Shown here piece by piece: positions 8,609 to 15,432 of a DNA stretch of 21,965 nt. Location: positions 1-21,965 of IMG/VR virus record IMGVR_UViG_3300037070_001668. The stretch is one strand, 5' to 3'. Both the position numbers and the translations under genes were made by a program. Position 1 is the first letter of the stretch; every line of letters starts with the position of its first letter. The DNA is from a virus. The notes beneath the pieces were generated by a model, which made no database searches, had not been told where the DNA came from, and was given only the letters and a program-made list of their open reading frames with translations.

Positions 8609-8917
8609 TTATTTATAGATTTGACGCGCCAGCTCTTGGCGTATTGCAGCACGGTCGGGCTTGTATTCCTCGACCGATCGCTTAGGTGGTAGTCCTGCTA
8701 AGTCTGCTGTTGGTACCACATTATGTTTGCTGCAATGCTCACGTAGACCTGCACGGCCGCGTACAATGGTTCCGTCAATAGGCGACTTGAAGTCGGGCAG
8801 GTCTGGTAGGAAAGTCGCTGATCGCGGTGATCCGCCTGTTGCCTCAACACCTTCCGGAAGTGGTTGACTCTTGTCATATAGGACTCCGTTTATCTGGACA
8901 TAACTGGTACGTAGCAT
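8609..8917 (-). CDS. Small hypothetical late protein
   Basis: 102 residues from the ATG at 8917, chosen for the AAGGAGG 7 nt upstream; the frame is open upstream without such a site. Residues 1-50 read as a small beta domain (SYVQINGVLYDKSQPLPEGV). A basic helical part follows (TIVRGRAGLREHCSKHNVVP), and the end KPDRAAIRQELARQIYK is a basic helix. Located between portal and scaffold genes. Family not recognised; a head-assembly accessory role is possible. Confidence 0.6.
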   Translation of the reverse strand: MLRTSYVQINGVLYDKSQPLPEGVEATGGSPRSATFLPDLPDFKSPIDGTIVRGRAGLREHCSKHNVVPTADLAGLPPKRSVEEYKPDRAAIRQELARQIYK

Positions 8918-8918
8918 A

Positions 8919-9140
8919 CTACACCTCCTTATACGTCCGCTCGAAGACATCGGCGGGAGACCAGCTGATATAGCCTTTGTGGTCTGGATGGTTACTCTTA
9001 CCACCCTCCTCGTACTCAACAAGATAACCGTCCTCGTCAGGGTCCTCGTTCTCTGGAAGTGCCCAGCCACGATAGGCATTGTATGTACCACGAGTCATCG
9101 GCTTTGCACTAAGGTACTTAGTTCCAACGTAACGTTTCAT
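8919..9140 (-). CDS. Small hypothetical late protein
   Basis: 73 residues from the ATG at 9140, preceded by AAGGAG. The sequence MKRYVGTKYLSAKPMTRGTY, then WALPENEDPDEDGYLVEYEE, GYISWSPADVFERTY resembles small phage proteins that carry a GYLVEY and ISWSPADVFE pattern. These are often annotated only as hypothetical. It lies directly after the portal stop (1-nt gap) and 1 nt before the next start. Function unknown, but existence is well supported by ribosome site and packing. Confidence 0.68.
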   Translation of the reverse strand: MKRYVGTKYLSAKPMTRGTYNAYRGWALPENEDPDEDGYLVEYEEGGKSNHPDHKGYISWSPADVFERTYKEV

Positions 9141-9141
9141 G

Positions 9142-11244
9142 TCATTCTCCTTTTGATGGGGCAGCCGCGGCCTTCGCAGCGCCAACAACTTCTATCTGCT
9201 CGACCTGCGCATCTGTCTTCTGCTGCAAGATCGACAACTCTTCAATGGTCTTCTCACGCAGCAACTGCAACTCTGTCGCTGCCTTCTCTTGCATGGCTGT
9301 CAGTTCTTGATGGAACTTAGCCCATGCCATCTGCATCTCTTGCTGGAATTGCTCACGCTCCAGTTGCAGCTTCTGTTGCTCTGCTTCTTGCTTCATCTGG
9401 AACTCAGCTTGCTTCTGCTGGAACTCACCCTGTTTGGTTTGCATAGTCTGCTGGAACTCTTGCTGCGACTGCTGCATCTCCATCTTCGCCTTCTCAACTG
9501 CTGGGTCCGGTGGAGGGGGCGGAGGATTCTTGATCTTCTCCATGATAACAGTCAAGTTCCTGTCAATGACACCCTCGAGGTCCTTAGCACCACGGAACCC
9601 ACTCACTGCATACTTAAGGGTCTCGAACAGGATAGGGGCAGTGTCCGGCATGGCCTTGAGCGTCGTGGCAGCAGACTGCAAGAACGTCGCCACAGCATTA
9701 GTGAACTCGACGCGGTCTTTCTTGAGCGCCTCGGCGTCCACCATGCCCATGCTGTCAGCTTCGACCTTGACCCGCCAGCAGAGCATGAGCTTTGGTTGCT
9801 GCGCGTCAGGCGAGAACTGCATGTTTGCCATGCGCAGCAACTGCTCTGCCGAGACATGCTTCGCTAGGATCTGCGCCTTGATCTGCAGTATCTCCTGCGC
9901 AAAGCGGGCCACCTCATCCTGCAGCTTCTGGATGCGTACATTGGCGTACTGTGCCTTAAGACTCTGCGCGCCCAGTGTCTCTGATGCCTTCGTGGCACCT
10001 CGTACGATGTCGCTGATCCCGTTCAGCTCGTATATCTGTGCCTTGATCGACTCCCGAGCATTCTGCAGCTTCTCGAGGGCGGCGATGACGACGTCCAAGG
10101 GCAGCCAATCGACAGCGCCCTTGATGCCACCTTTCTCTGCGAACATCGCCCAACTGTCAACTGGTATGAGCGTGTTCTCAGACCCACTGTCGAGCATGCG
10201 CTTGAGACCTGTCGCTGAGCTGTCATAGACGCCCACGACCTTGCACGCCTCAACCAGGAGCGAGATGCGGTTATTGACCGTGTCCAGCTCATTGTACTGG
10301 TCCTGCGCCATGATAAAGTCATTGACGGGGACGCAGTTACTGGTCGTCATCAAGGCGAACAGAGGCTTAGGGCAAGGCTCGAACTCTTTGAGCTGCAGCG
10401 GATCCTCTTGCGTGTCCAGTATACTAGGCCATTGCTTACTCAGCCAGATGACCCGTTTGGTCTGACGATCCCATATCTCATAGATCGTCGCCTTCTTAAG
10501 GATGTCGTTCTTCGGATCATTGCTGGTCCCAACGCTTGTCTGGTTCTTCGTGCTATAGTCGAGCGGTATCTTCCTGCCTGGGTCCTCTCCGAAGCGTTCT
10601 ACCAGAGAGTCTCTGTCCATGTAGACACGACGACCCACCCAACGACGCTCCTCCCAGACCCTGCAGGGGCTATACAGAAAGTCCTCCCAGTTCACATGCT
10701 CTGTGACGACCTCTTGGTACTTTATTTTGTCGTAGGTGACGGGCTCGTCATCGACCAGTAGAGGGTCGCCCTCCATCTCCTCCATGGTCGCTGTCTCGGT
10801 CTCGGTCTCAAGACGCAACCACGCCGTACCGAGCCCGGGCACCAATCTATCCTGCACAGCATAGCGCAAGACCTGATCGAGGTTATTGTCCTCGTCATCG
10901 AAGCCTTGTGTGACGGCGTTCTGCATGATAGTGCTGGCCACACGGGCCGGGTCGTCGTCTGGTTGCTCGAACCGCCGCGAGACCGACACCTTCGGCAGCT
11001 TCGCGTACAGCACCGACTCCAATATGGACACGTTGGTACTGAAGATATTGAACTTGCGCACGGCGGCGTCAGCGGCGTCGCGCTCGTCCTTGTAGCGGCG
11101 TGACGTCTCGCGACCTCGGCGGCGGAAGCCCTCTAGCTCCTTCTCCGACATGATGACCTCATCACGCCAGCGCCCATAGTCAAGCTCCGGTGTGTCCTCA
11201 GTCTTAATTATGGACTCCAACCGTCCTGGCGTATCTTGTGCCAT
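9142..11244 (-). CDS. Portal protein
   Basis: 700 residues; the start at 11244 lies 12 nt beyond the terminase stop. The N-terminal region (about 25-60, RWRDEVIMSEKELEGFRRRG) and the following helical and beta parts match large podovirus portals. VPVNDFIMAQDQYNELDTVN (about 308-327) and the helix near QIYELNGISDIVRGATKASE are characteristic wing/stem and clip-side segments. Residues 574-579 are a run of prolines. Residues 583-687 form a very long Gln/Glu-rich coiled coil (repeats such as EFQQKQAEFQMKQ), an extended C-terminal barrel helix of the type reaching into the capsid. It would form the ring through which DNA is packaged and ejected. Gene order terminase-portal supports the call. Confidence 0.87.
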   Translation of the reverse strand: MAQDTPGRLESIIKTEDTPELDYGRWRDEVIMSEKELEGFRRRGRETSRRYKDERDAADAAVRKFNIFSTNVSILESVLYAKLPKVSVSRRFEQPDDDPARVASTIMQNAVTQGFDDEDNNLDQVLRYAVQDRLVPGLGTAWLRLETETETATMEEMEGDPLLVDDEPVTYDKIKYQEVVTEHVNWEDFLYSPCRVWEERRWVGRRVYMDRDSLVERFGEDPGRKIPLDYSTKNQTSVGTSNDPKNDILKKATIYEIWDRQTKRVIWLSKQWPSILDTQEDPLQLKEFEPCPKPLFALMTTSNCVPVNDFIMAQDQYNELDTVNNRISLLVEACKVVGVYDSSATGLKRMLDSGSENTLIPVDSWAMFAEKGGIKGAVDWLPLDVVIAALEKLQNARESIKAQIYELNGISDIVRGATKASETLGAQSLKAQYANVRIQKLQDEVARFAQEILQIKAQILAKHVSAEQLLRMANMQFSPDAQQPKLMLCWRVKVEADSMGMVDAEALKKDRVEFTNAVATFLQSAATTLKAMPDTAPILFETLKYAVSGFRGAKDLEGVIDRNLTVIMEKIKNPPPPPPDPAVEKAKMEMQQSQQEFQQTMQTKQGEFQQKQAEFQMKQEAEQQKLQLEREQFQQEMQMAWAKFHQELTAMQEKAATELQLLREKTIEELSILQQKTDAQVEQIEVVGAAKAAAAPSKGE

Positions 11245-11256
11245 GCCCTACTCCTC

Positions 11257-12753
11257 TTATAATCTTTTGCTGGTGGTGGCGACCCTGTCTTCCCATAGGT
11301 CGTCCAATGTCATCTCGTTGATAGTAGGTCGTCTGAGAGGGACGACATTCCCGACCGGCCTAGCGATAGCGAGCAATCTGCGACCCATAAGACCCAGACT
11401 GTCGATGCCGTCGTCAACACCCATACCGATCGCGTTCGGGAACGTCAGCAGCTCCGTCGTCAGCCACGACGCCCATGGCGCGTCCGCTGGCATGTAGACC
11501 TTGTGCCGCTTGTACATGCCACGCAACGGGGCAGCGCGTGTCTCTTTGTTCTGACCCCGCATCCTCAGCATGCACCATGGCACTGGCACCCCCCGCTCTC
11601 TCGCGGCTGTGGCCACTAGAGGGGCGAAGGTCTTGCTCGCGTTGTCGTCGTCTATGAGCCACTCCGTCGGGTGCCATGTCTCACACATGTCGACGATGTC
11701 CGTCGCCGACTCGTTGACGTCAACCCTCTTCCTCCGCGCGTCCACGATGTCCCAGTCCCCTTGGGCGTCCACGGCGACGGCGAAGTGGACTGTGTAGTCA
11801 CCAGTGTTGACGCTCAGCGCCAAGTCAGTCATGCCGTACACCACTTGGTCGGCGGTACGGGGCGGAGAGGGCCGGAACTGAATGTCGGCACTACCCACCC
11901 ATGCTCCATCATCTGCCGGCGGCTCCTGCTGATACAGCGTGCGCCACTTGTAGTCGTCTCGCTTGGCGTCGATGACCATGGACTCTGTGAACCACTCTGG
12001 CCACAACCTCTCTCCTGGTGCTCGACCGAGGACATCGCCCTCGCCTGCCTCCATCTGCAACTTAATGACACGCTGGCGCTTAGTAGGGGCGAGGATGTTC
12101 CTGTCGATGAGGTACCCCGCCATGTCATTGCGGGCCAGCCTCTGACATATGAGGACGGTCTTAGCACCTGGCTTAAGCCGCGTCGTAAAGTCAGTCTCAT
12201 ACCAGTCATGCATCTTAGCCAGGCGCGTCTGACTCTGCGCCTCCTCGAAGCCACTCACTGGGTCGTCGATGATGGCGAGGTCAGCTCTGAACCCAAGTAT
12301 GCCTGAGCCGACACCTGCCGCGTACAACTCCCCACCTGCCGCATTAGCCCAACGACCAGCCGACGTGCTGTCCTGTGACAGTCTCAAGTTGAACAGCAAC
12401 TCGAACTCACTCGAGTCTACTGTGTTGCGCACCCTTCTGCCCCACTTCTCCGCCAACTCCGTGGAGTAGGACGCCGTCAGAACCATTTTGGTCGGGTTCT
12501 TCCCCATAAAGTAGGCGGGGAGAGCGATCGAGGTGTAGGAGCTCTTCGCAGACCCAGGTGGGGCGAGGATGATGAGCTCGTCGTACTGGTCGTCCAGCAG
12601 CTCATCAATGGCTTGACAGATATATCGGTGATGAAGGGCAGGCACTTGGCCCAATACGTGCTCAGAAAAGCCCGCCAAGGACCCTGTCGCAGCCTCTCGG
12701 CGGGACAGCTCCTGCAAAAGTTCTTCTTCGAGGCTTGAGAGGGGCAGAGGCAT
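11257..12753 (-). CDS. Terminase large subunit
   Basis: 498 residues. The ATPase P-loop is APPGSAKSS at 64-72, and Walker B is LAIIDDP at 159-165. A coupling-type motif follows (VLICQRLARNDMAG, 200-213). The C-terminal RNase H-like nuclease has acidic residues at D310 (GMTDLAL), D368-370 (LIDDDN) and D448/D451 (DDGIDSLG). Together these form the packaging motor that cuts and pumps DNA into the head. Length is normal for the family. No Shine-Dalgarno is visible in the 20 nt before the ATG, which is unusual here since most other genes have one. Portal and head genes follow downstream. Confidence 0.93.
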   Translation of the reverse strand: MPLPLSSLEEELLQELSRREAATGSLAGFSEHVLGQVPALHHRYICQAIDELLDDQYDELIILAPPGSAKSSYTSIALPAYFMGKNPTKMVLTASYSTELAEKWGRRVRNTVDSSEFELLFNLRLSQDSTSAGRWANAAGGELYAAGVGSGILGFRADLAIIDDPVSGFEEAQSQTRLAKMHDWYETDFTTRLKPGAKTVLICQRLARNDMAGYLIDRNILAPTKRQRVIKLQMEAGEGDVLGRAPGERLWPEWFTESMVIDAKRDDYKWRTLYQQEPPADDGAWVGSADIQFRPSPPRTADQVVYGMTDLALSVNTGDYTVHFAVAVDAQGDWDIVDARRKRVDVNESATDIVDMCETWHPTEWLIDDDNASKTFAPLVATAARERGVPVPWCMLRMRGQNKETRAAPLRGMYKRHKVYMPADAPWASWLTTELLTFPNAIGMGVDDGIDSLGLMGRRLLAIARPVGNVVPLRRPTINEMTLDDLWEDRVATTSKRL

Positions 12754-13113
12754 GATGTATTGTAGCGCGCAGACAATGTTTAGGGAAATAATTTATGAAA
12801 ACAATGACTTGCGGATGTACTTGGGACTATGGTCTACGTGCTTTGGTCATAGTACTAGGTATAGTTTAAAAAATTCATGGATCTGTGGACGTCTCTCCGC
12901 CCCGCTTCTCCCCCCTACTTCCTCTGCCCGGGGGGTGGGACCTAAATCTGGACCACGCATTGTGGCCGTAGGATTTGGTCCTAAGCGTACGTGGCTGAGC
13001 AGGTGTAAGAGTAGAACATAGATCAAATGAAAAGAAATGTATGTACTCGATGTATGTGCCATGTCCGCAGTACATAGTACATAGCGTATGTCTGTAGTGT
13101 TGTTAAGGTCTTA

Positions 13114-13130
13114 GGTCATGGTACATGACC
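13114..13130. repeat. Perfect 7-bp hairpin
   Basis: GGTCATG, loop GTA, then CATGACC. A perfect inverted repeat in non-coding DNA. Not followed by a T-run, so a protein site or RNA fold is more likely than a terminator. Confidence 0.45.
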
Positions 13131-13252
13131 AGGTTGTTAGGCCGAGTAACACGAGGCCAGGATCATAGGCCCTGGTACCTGGGTCGAGTCGCTGTTCTTA
13201 TGCCTGGTTCCTACATAGGCCAGCGGCCTGGTCTATTACATTCCCCTAACTG

Positions 13253-13274
13253 AGGTCCTGTGGTGCATTAGCAC
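13253..13274. repeat. Left copy of hairpin-bearing 22-nt repeat
   Basis: Starts AGGTC and contains the hairpin GTGC-ATTA-GCAC at 13263-13274. It matches the stretch at 14419-14440 at 18 of 22 positions. One pair of differences is compensating (T-A here, C-G there), so the hairpin is kept. The word GATCCACCC lies 1 nt after this copy and just before the other. Confidence 0.5.
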
Positions 13275-13302
13275 TGATCCACCCAGGTTCCATGGTCTTG
13301 TA

Positions 13303-13320
13303 CAGGTGCGTAGCACCCTG
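13303..13320. repeat. GGTGC/GCACC hairpin
   Basis: CAGGTGC, loop GTA, GCACCCTG: five paired bases, one bulge, then two more pairs. It is the third hairpin in about 200 nt upstream of the rightward promoter. Confidence 0.4.
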
Positions 13321-13355
13321 AACTGCGAGCAACGCGAGCGTCGCGAAAATTAGAC

Positions 13356-13369
13356 TGCAACAGGTTGCA
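13356..13369. promoter_or_regulatory. Operator-like inverted repeat upstream of the rightward promoter
   Basis: TGCAAC-AG-GTTGCA, a perfect 6-bp inverted repeat with a 2-bp centre, ends 19 bp before the -35 box of the rightward promoter. Spacing and symmetry suit a dimeric activator or repressor site. No regulator is identified. Confidence 0.4.
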
Positions 13370-13388
13370 ACAAGATAGCTAAAAGAGT

Positions 13389-13417
13389 TTGACGAAGCTA
13401 AAAGGATGGTACATAAT
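13389..13417 (+). promoter_or_regulatory. Sigma70-type promoter for the rightward operon
   Basis: TTGACG at 13389-13394 and CATAAT at 13412-13417 are separated by exactly 17 bp: each box matches the consensus at 5 of 6 positions. Transcription would start near 13424, about 45 nt before the first gene. It is the best promoter match found in the window. Confidence 0.65.
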
Positions 13418-13469
13418 GTATTCATGGATTAGCAATAACGCTGGTTCAGAAACAACTGGAGTAATACAA

Positions 13470-13793
13470 ATGTCTAAGAATCGTGATTTCTCGTTGTCCG
13501 AACAAGTCGCCGCTGCCGCTACTTCTGACGTGGTTGTTGAACAGGTCGTCGAACAGGTGGCTGAGACTGCAATGGGCATTGGTGCAGTCGCACGCAAACT
13601 GATTATTGGTAACACAACTGCTACTAATAAACAGGTGTTAGAACGTGTGCTTAAGTTGTTTCCAGAAGCAAAGACTACTGCTGCTTGTATTGCGTGGTAT
13701 CGCAATGACTTGGTGAAAAAGGGACTGATTGCAGCGAATGCTTCACGGACTGTGCTGAAGATTGAAGTTAAGGATGAAGACTTCGTGCTGTGA
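13470..13793 (+). CDS. Conserved-type phage protein, possible winged-helix, first gene of rightward operon
   Basis: 107 residues from the ATG at 13470, chosen because GGAG lies 8 nt upstream and about 45 nt after the predicted transcript start. The frame is open from 13389, but that ATG-poor part covers the promoter. An N-terminal Ala/Val/Glu helix (VVVEQVVEQVAET) precedes a compact domain: ATNKQVLERVLKLFPEAKTT, then CIAWYRNDLVKKG. The pattern of a helix, FPxAKT and an IxWYRxxL helix recurs in small proteins of many phages. It looks like a three-helix DNA-binding fold, but no function is known to me. Its stop overlaps the next start (GTGA), so it is coupled to the membrane protein. Confidence 0.72.
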   Translation: MSKNRDFSLSEQVAAAATSDVVVEQVVEQVAETAMGIGAVARKLIIGNTTATNKQVLERVLKLFPEAKTTAACIAWYRNDLVKKGLIAANASRTVLKIEVKDEDFVL

Positions 13794-13960
13794 TACACGC
13801 GATATATTTTTGGTTACAGTTCTTTGCAGCATGCTTCGGCGTGTTGCTTGGAGCTGTACTAATATCGTGTATCGGCAAATGGCGCTCGTTTTTCATGACG
13901 AATGACGAGTGCATACAGGACATAATCAAATGGTCGCAGGACCATCATCGAAAGGACTAA
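13790..13960 (+). CDS. Small membrane protein, coupled second gene
   Basis: 56 residues starting with GTG at 13790, which overlaps the preceding TGA as GTGA. It ends with TAA at 13958-13960, overlapping the next ATG. Residues 5-28 form one membrane segment (IYFWLQFFAACFGVLLGAV, then LISCIG), followed by a basic turn (KWR) and a polar tail ending DHHRKD. An N-out or N-in single-pass protein with a cytoplasm-type basic flank is likely. It has no Shine-Dalgarno of its own, so coupling is the argument for translation. Function unknown; it is too short to be found by ordinary length cut-offs. Confidence 0.6.
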   Translation: MIHAIYFWLQFFAACFGVLLGAVLISCIGKWRSFFMTNDECIQDIIKWSQDHHRKD

Positions 13961-13962
13961 TG

Positions 13963-14157
13963 ATGCAACAAGTAACAGGTTATACCGTATTAGTAACAGT
14001 TTGTGACTGCCCGCATTGTGGCCATAATATCGAATATGCTGGTGTTGAGCTTAACATTGGTGATACGTGCTCCAATGTTATTGATGATACTGAGGTTATG
14101 ACTTGCCCGTCATGCGTTGTAAAGTTCATATTGCATCATGCTCAACCGGTATTCTAA
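13963..14157 (+). CDS. Zinc-ribbon protein, third gene of rightward operon
   Basis: 64 residues. ATG codons occur at 13960 and 13963; AAAGGA is 6 nt before the second, which is preferred. C16-x2-C19 (CPHCG) and C48-x2-C51 (CPSC) make a four-cysteine zinc ribbon, with an extra C14 and C36. Between them is a beta-type stretch (NIEYAGVELNIGDT). Such small ribbons bind nucleic acid or proteins; no partner is known. A TTCG hairpin lies 5 nt after the stop. Confidence 0.68.
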   Translation: MQQVTGYTVLVTVCDCPHCGHNIEYAGVELNIGDTCSNVIDDTEVMTCPSCVVKFILHHAQPVF

Positions 14158-14162
14158 GGACA

Positions 14163-14178
14163 AAGGCCTTCGGGCCTT
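14163..14178 (+). terminator. TTCG-loop hairpin ending the rightward operon
   Basis: AAGGCC-TTCG-GGCCTT, a perfect 6-bp stem with an unusually stable TTCG loop, begins 5 nt after the last stop. The following sequence is C/T-rich (CACCCCTTCTTC) but lacks a pure T-run, so termination may be partial. Confidence 0.6.
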
Positions 14179-14340
14179 CACCCCTTCTTCGTCCTGATGG
14201 CTATGGTCTTAAGGTTGATCTTAGCGATTAGTCCACGAGATGTAGGCAGGTTAAGAGGGACGATGATTCAGGTGGTCGTTAGCGCGGTATGTGAACCTTT
14301 TGAACCACTGGTCCATTTGTCTTACCGCGACATACGTAGA

Positions 14341-14386
14341 GTGACCTATGGTCACATTGTTGGTGGTCTTTACACTTCGCGCGAAG
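14341..14386. repeat. Two perfect palindromes
   Basis: GTGACC-TAT-GGTCAC at 14341-14355 and CTTCGCGCGAAG at 14375-14386. Either could be a protein-binding site or an RNA hairpin. Confidence 0.5.
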
Positions 14387-14418
14387 CGCCTCGATCTGGT
14401 CTTGATCCACCCTGACCT

Positions 14419-14440
14419 AGGTCTTGTGGCGCGTTAGCGC
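14419..14440. repeat. Right copy of hairpin-bearing 22-nt repeat
   Basis: Partner of 13253-13274. It contains GGCGC-GTTA-GCGCC at 14428-14441, with pairing kept by compensating change. The word GATCCACCC precedes it at 14404, whereas it follows the left copy, so the order of the two parts is swapped. Confidence 0.5.
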
Positions 14441-14460
14441 CCGTTCAAGGTCCTTCACCC

Positions 14461-14500
14461 GCGCCCCATGTGCTGCGCAACTTTTTTCCGCTTTTTTCCG
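14461..14500 (+). terminator. Terminator-like hairpin with two T-runs
   Basis: GCGC at 14461-14464 can pair with GCGC at 14475-14478, then come AAC and six Ts. The 10-nt unit CTTTTTTCCG is repeated exactly in tandem (14481-14500). It could stop rightward transcripts that pass the TTCG hairpin. The stem is short, so the call is tentative. Confidence 0.35.
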
Positions 14501-14585
14501 AAAACCTTCGTCCATGGGTATAGACCATAAAAAGGGCAGACCACTGGCCCACCCCGAACAAAATACAATGCAAATTAGTAGTGGC

Positions 14586-14631
14586 CACGACGAACGGTCG
14601 TGTGCGCACCTCCGCGAACTTTTAATTCGCG
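14586..14631. repeat. Pair of stem-loops
   Basis: CACGAC-GAACG-GTCGTG (14586-14602) and CGCGAA-CTTTTAA-TTCGCG (14613-14631), both perfect 6-bp stems, 10 nt apart. On the minus strand they lie after the 117-residue gene and could end its transcript, though no T-run follows. Confidence 0.45.
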
Positions 14632-14770
14632 CACCGTGGTCGTCCCTATTTATACGTTAATCTAGGCGCTTAAACGTCCGCAGTCGCATCCGGACGTCGT
14701 CCGTTATAATATATACACCGGACCACGTAAAACGCGACACGGACCCGTTTAACGTCCTCCGTGCGCGTTT

Positions 14771-15124
14771 TCATACGTCAACGACGTCGTCCGGAGGCCT
14801 CCGCGACAACAATAACGCACGTATATCTTCGCTCTTCATACCTCGTACATCGCCCAACATAGCACGCTCTACGTTTACCTGCACCGCCATCGTCGCTTTT
14901 GGTGCCTCCATAGCGATCAAAAGCTTCAAAAGCTCCGAATAAAACCTCTGTGGATTGTCTTTTGCGACCCTTTCCATAGCACTTCGGCCGCCAATAGCAG
15001 CATAAACTGCCAGATATTCATTGACTAGGTCCTTCGAGGATACTATAGTACCAGTATTTTGCTCGTTGCCTATGTCTTTTGCCTTACATTTACCAGCTAA
15101 AAAGTCTTCCATTGTCCAGATCAT
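14771..15124 (-). CDS. Hypothetical phage protein, candidate terminase small subunit
   Basis: 117 residues from the ATG at 15124, with AAGGA 9 nt upstream. Mostly helical: DLVNEYLAVYAAIGGRSAME, then DNPQRFYSELLKLLI. The NPxxFYxxLLKLLI pattern occurs in small phage proteins that include small-terminase-like DNA-binding proteins. It is the last leftward gene before the terminase large subunit, though the rightward operon lies between them. The C-terminus is basic then acidic (LLSRRPPDDVVDV). Small-terminase identity is inferred from helix pattern and position; a replication accessory protein is also possible. Confidence 0.6.
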   Translation of the reverse strand: MIWTMEDFLAGKCKAKDIGNEQNTGTIVSSKDLVNEYLAVYAAIGGRSAMERVAKDNPQRFYSELLKLLIAMEAPKATMAVQVNVERAMLGDVRGMKSEDIRALLLSRRPPDDVVDV

Positions 15125-15186
15125 GATTCATTTTCCTTGATAAAGTGGGCCAAAAGGGACCGATTCGCCCATCGGTTTTCGGTTAG

Positions 15187-15222
15187 AGTGTGTGTGTATG
15201 TATGTTGTGTACGTATATGTAT
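15187..15222. repeat. Alternating purine-pyrimidine TG/TA tract
   Basis: Near-perfect alternation (GTGTGTGTGTATGTATG, then TTGTGTACGTATATGTAT) with one break. Complementary in kind to the CA tract 50 nt downstream, so a long hairpin or Z-form DNA is possible. Confidence 0.6.
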
Positions 15223-15261
15223 TTCAAAAGGTCATTTTTAAAAAGTGCTTTATATAAAAGA

Positions 15262-15308
15262 GTCGGAAACGCACACACGACACACACACGCACACACTAC
15301 TCTGTCAG
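15262..15308. repeat. CA-rich direct repeat, copy 1
   Basis: Begins GTCGGAAACGCACACACGAC, continues with CA repeats and ends CTGTCAG at 15302-15308. A related copy lies at 15491-15526. Confidence 0.55.
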
Positions 15309-15432
15309 GCAGAACAAAGTACATAGTAATAAGTACTAAATACATCGAATTCGCATCTTTTCATCGATCTAAATACCAAATACGTCGGCCAAAGTAGAAC
15401 GTATGTCTGGCATGCGTGTATGCGCGTAGTGC

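Larger units (their letters stand above)
12754..13388. other. Non-coding, hairpin-rich region left of the rightward operon
   Basis: About 635 nt with no convincing gene; the short open frames lack ribosome sites and have no coding character. It contains the inverted repeat ACTATG/CATAGT (about 12828-12852), a CT/GC-rich stretch at 12890-12945, and a TACATAGTACATAG direct repeat near 13069-13083. It also holds several hairpins between 13100 and 13370, and repeated CCTGGT/ACCAGG words at 13130-13290. It separates the leftward late block from the rightward operon. Candidate contents are divergent promoters, a packaging site or a structured RNA; none is proven. Confidence 0.5.
14179..14770. other. 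Non-coding, hairpin-rich region right of the rightward operon
   Basis: About 590 nt with no supported gene. Open frames exist on both strands (for example plus 14424-14660) but lack ribosome sites and read as noise. It holds four GGTCTT words in one orientation (14205, 14365, 14398, 14420), perfect palindromes at 14341-14355 and 14375-14386, a T-run terminator-like site near 14480, and stem-loops at 14586-14631. The stretch from 14460 is rich in CG dinucleotides and in the word CGTCC. It mirrors the structured DNA left of the operon. Confidence 0.5.

Noticed and set aside
9434-10228. 264-codon open frame on the plus strand
   Set aside because: Antisense to the portal gene; Ser/Cys-rich nonsense composition and no ribosome site.
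12752-13075. Short open frames on both strands next to the terminase start
   Set aside because: No ribosome sites or domain patterns; composition shifts strongly along the stretch.
13253-14440. CRISPR array
   Set aside because: Only two repeat copies 1.2 kb apart, with part order swapped; no regular spacers and no cas genes.
14424-14660. 78-codon plus-strand frame and minus-strand frames in the same stretch
   Set aside because: No ribosome site, no domain pattern, and several frames are open at once because the stretch is CG-rich; treated as non-coding.
14460-14770. tRNA or other known structured RNA
   Set aside because: Stem-loops are present, but no cloverleaf, no T-arm word GGTTCRA and no acceptor pairing were found.
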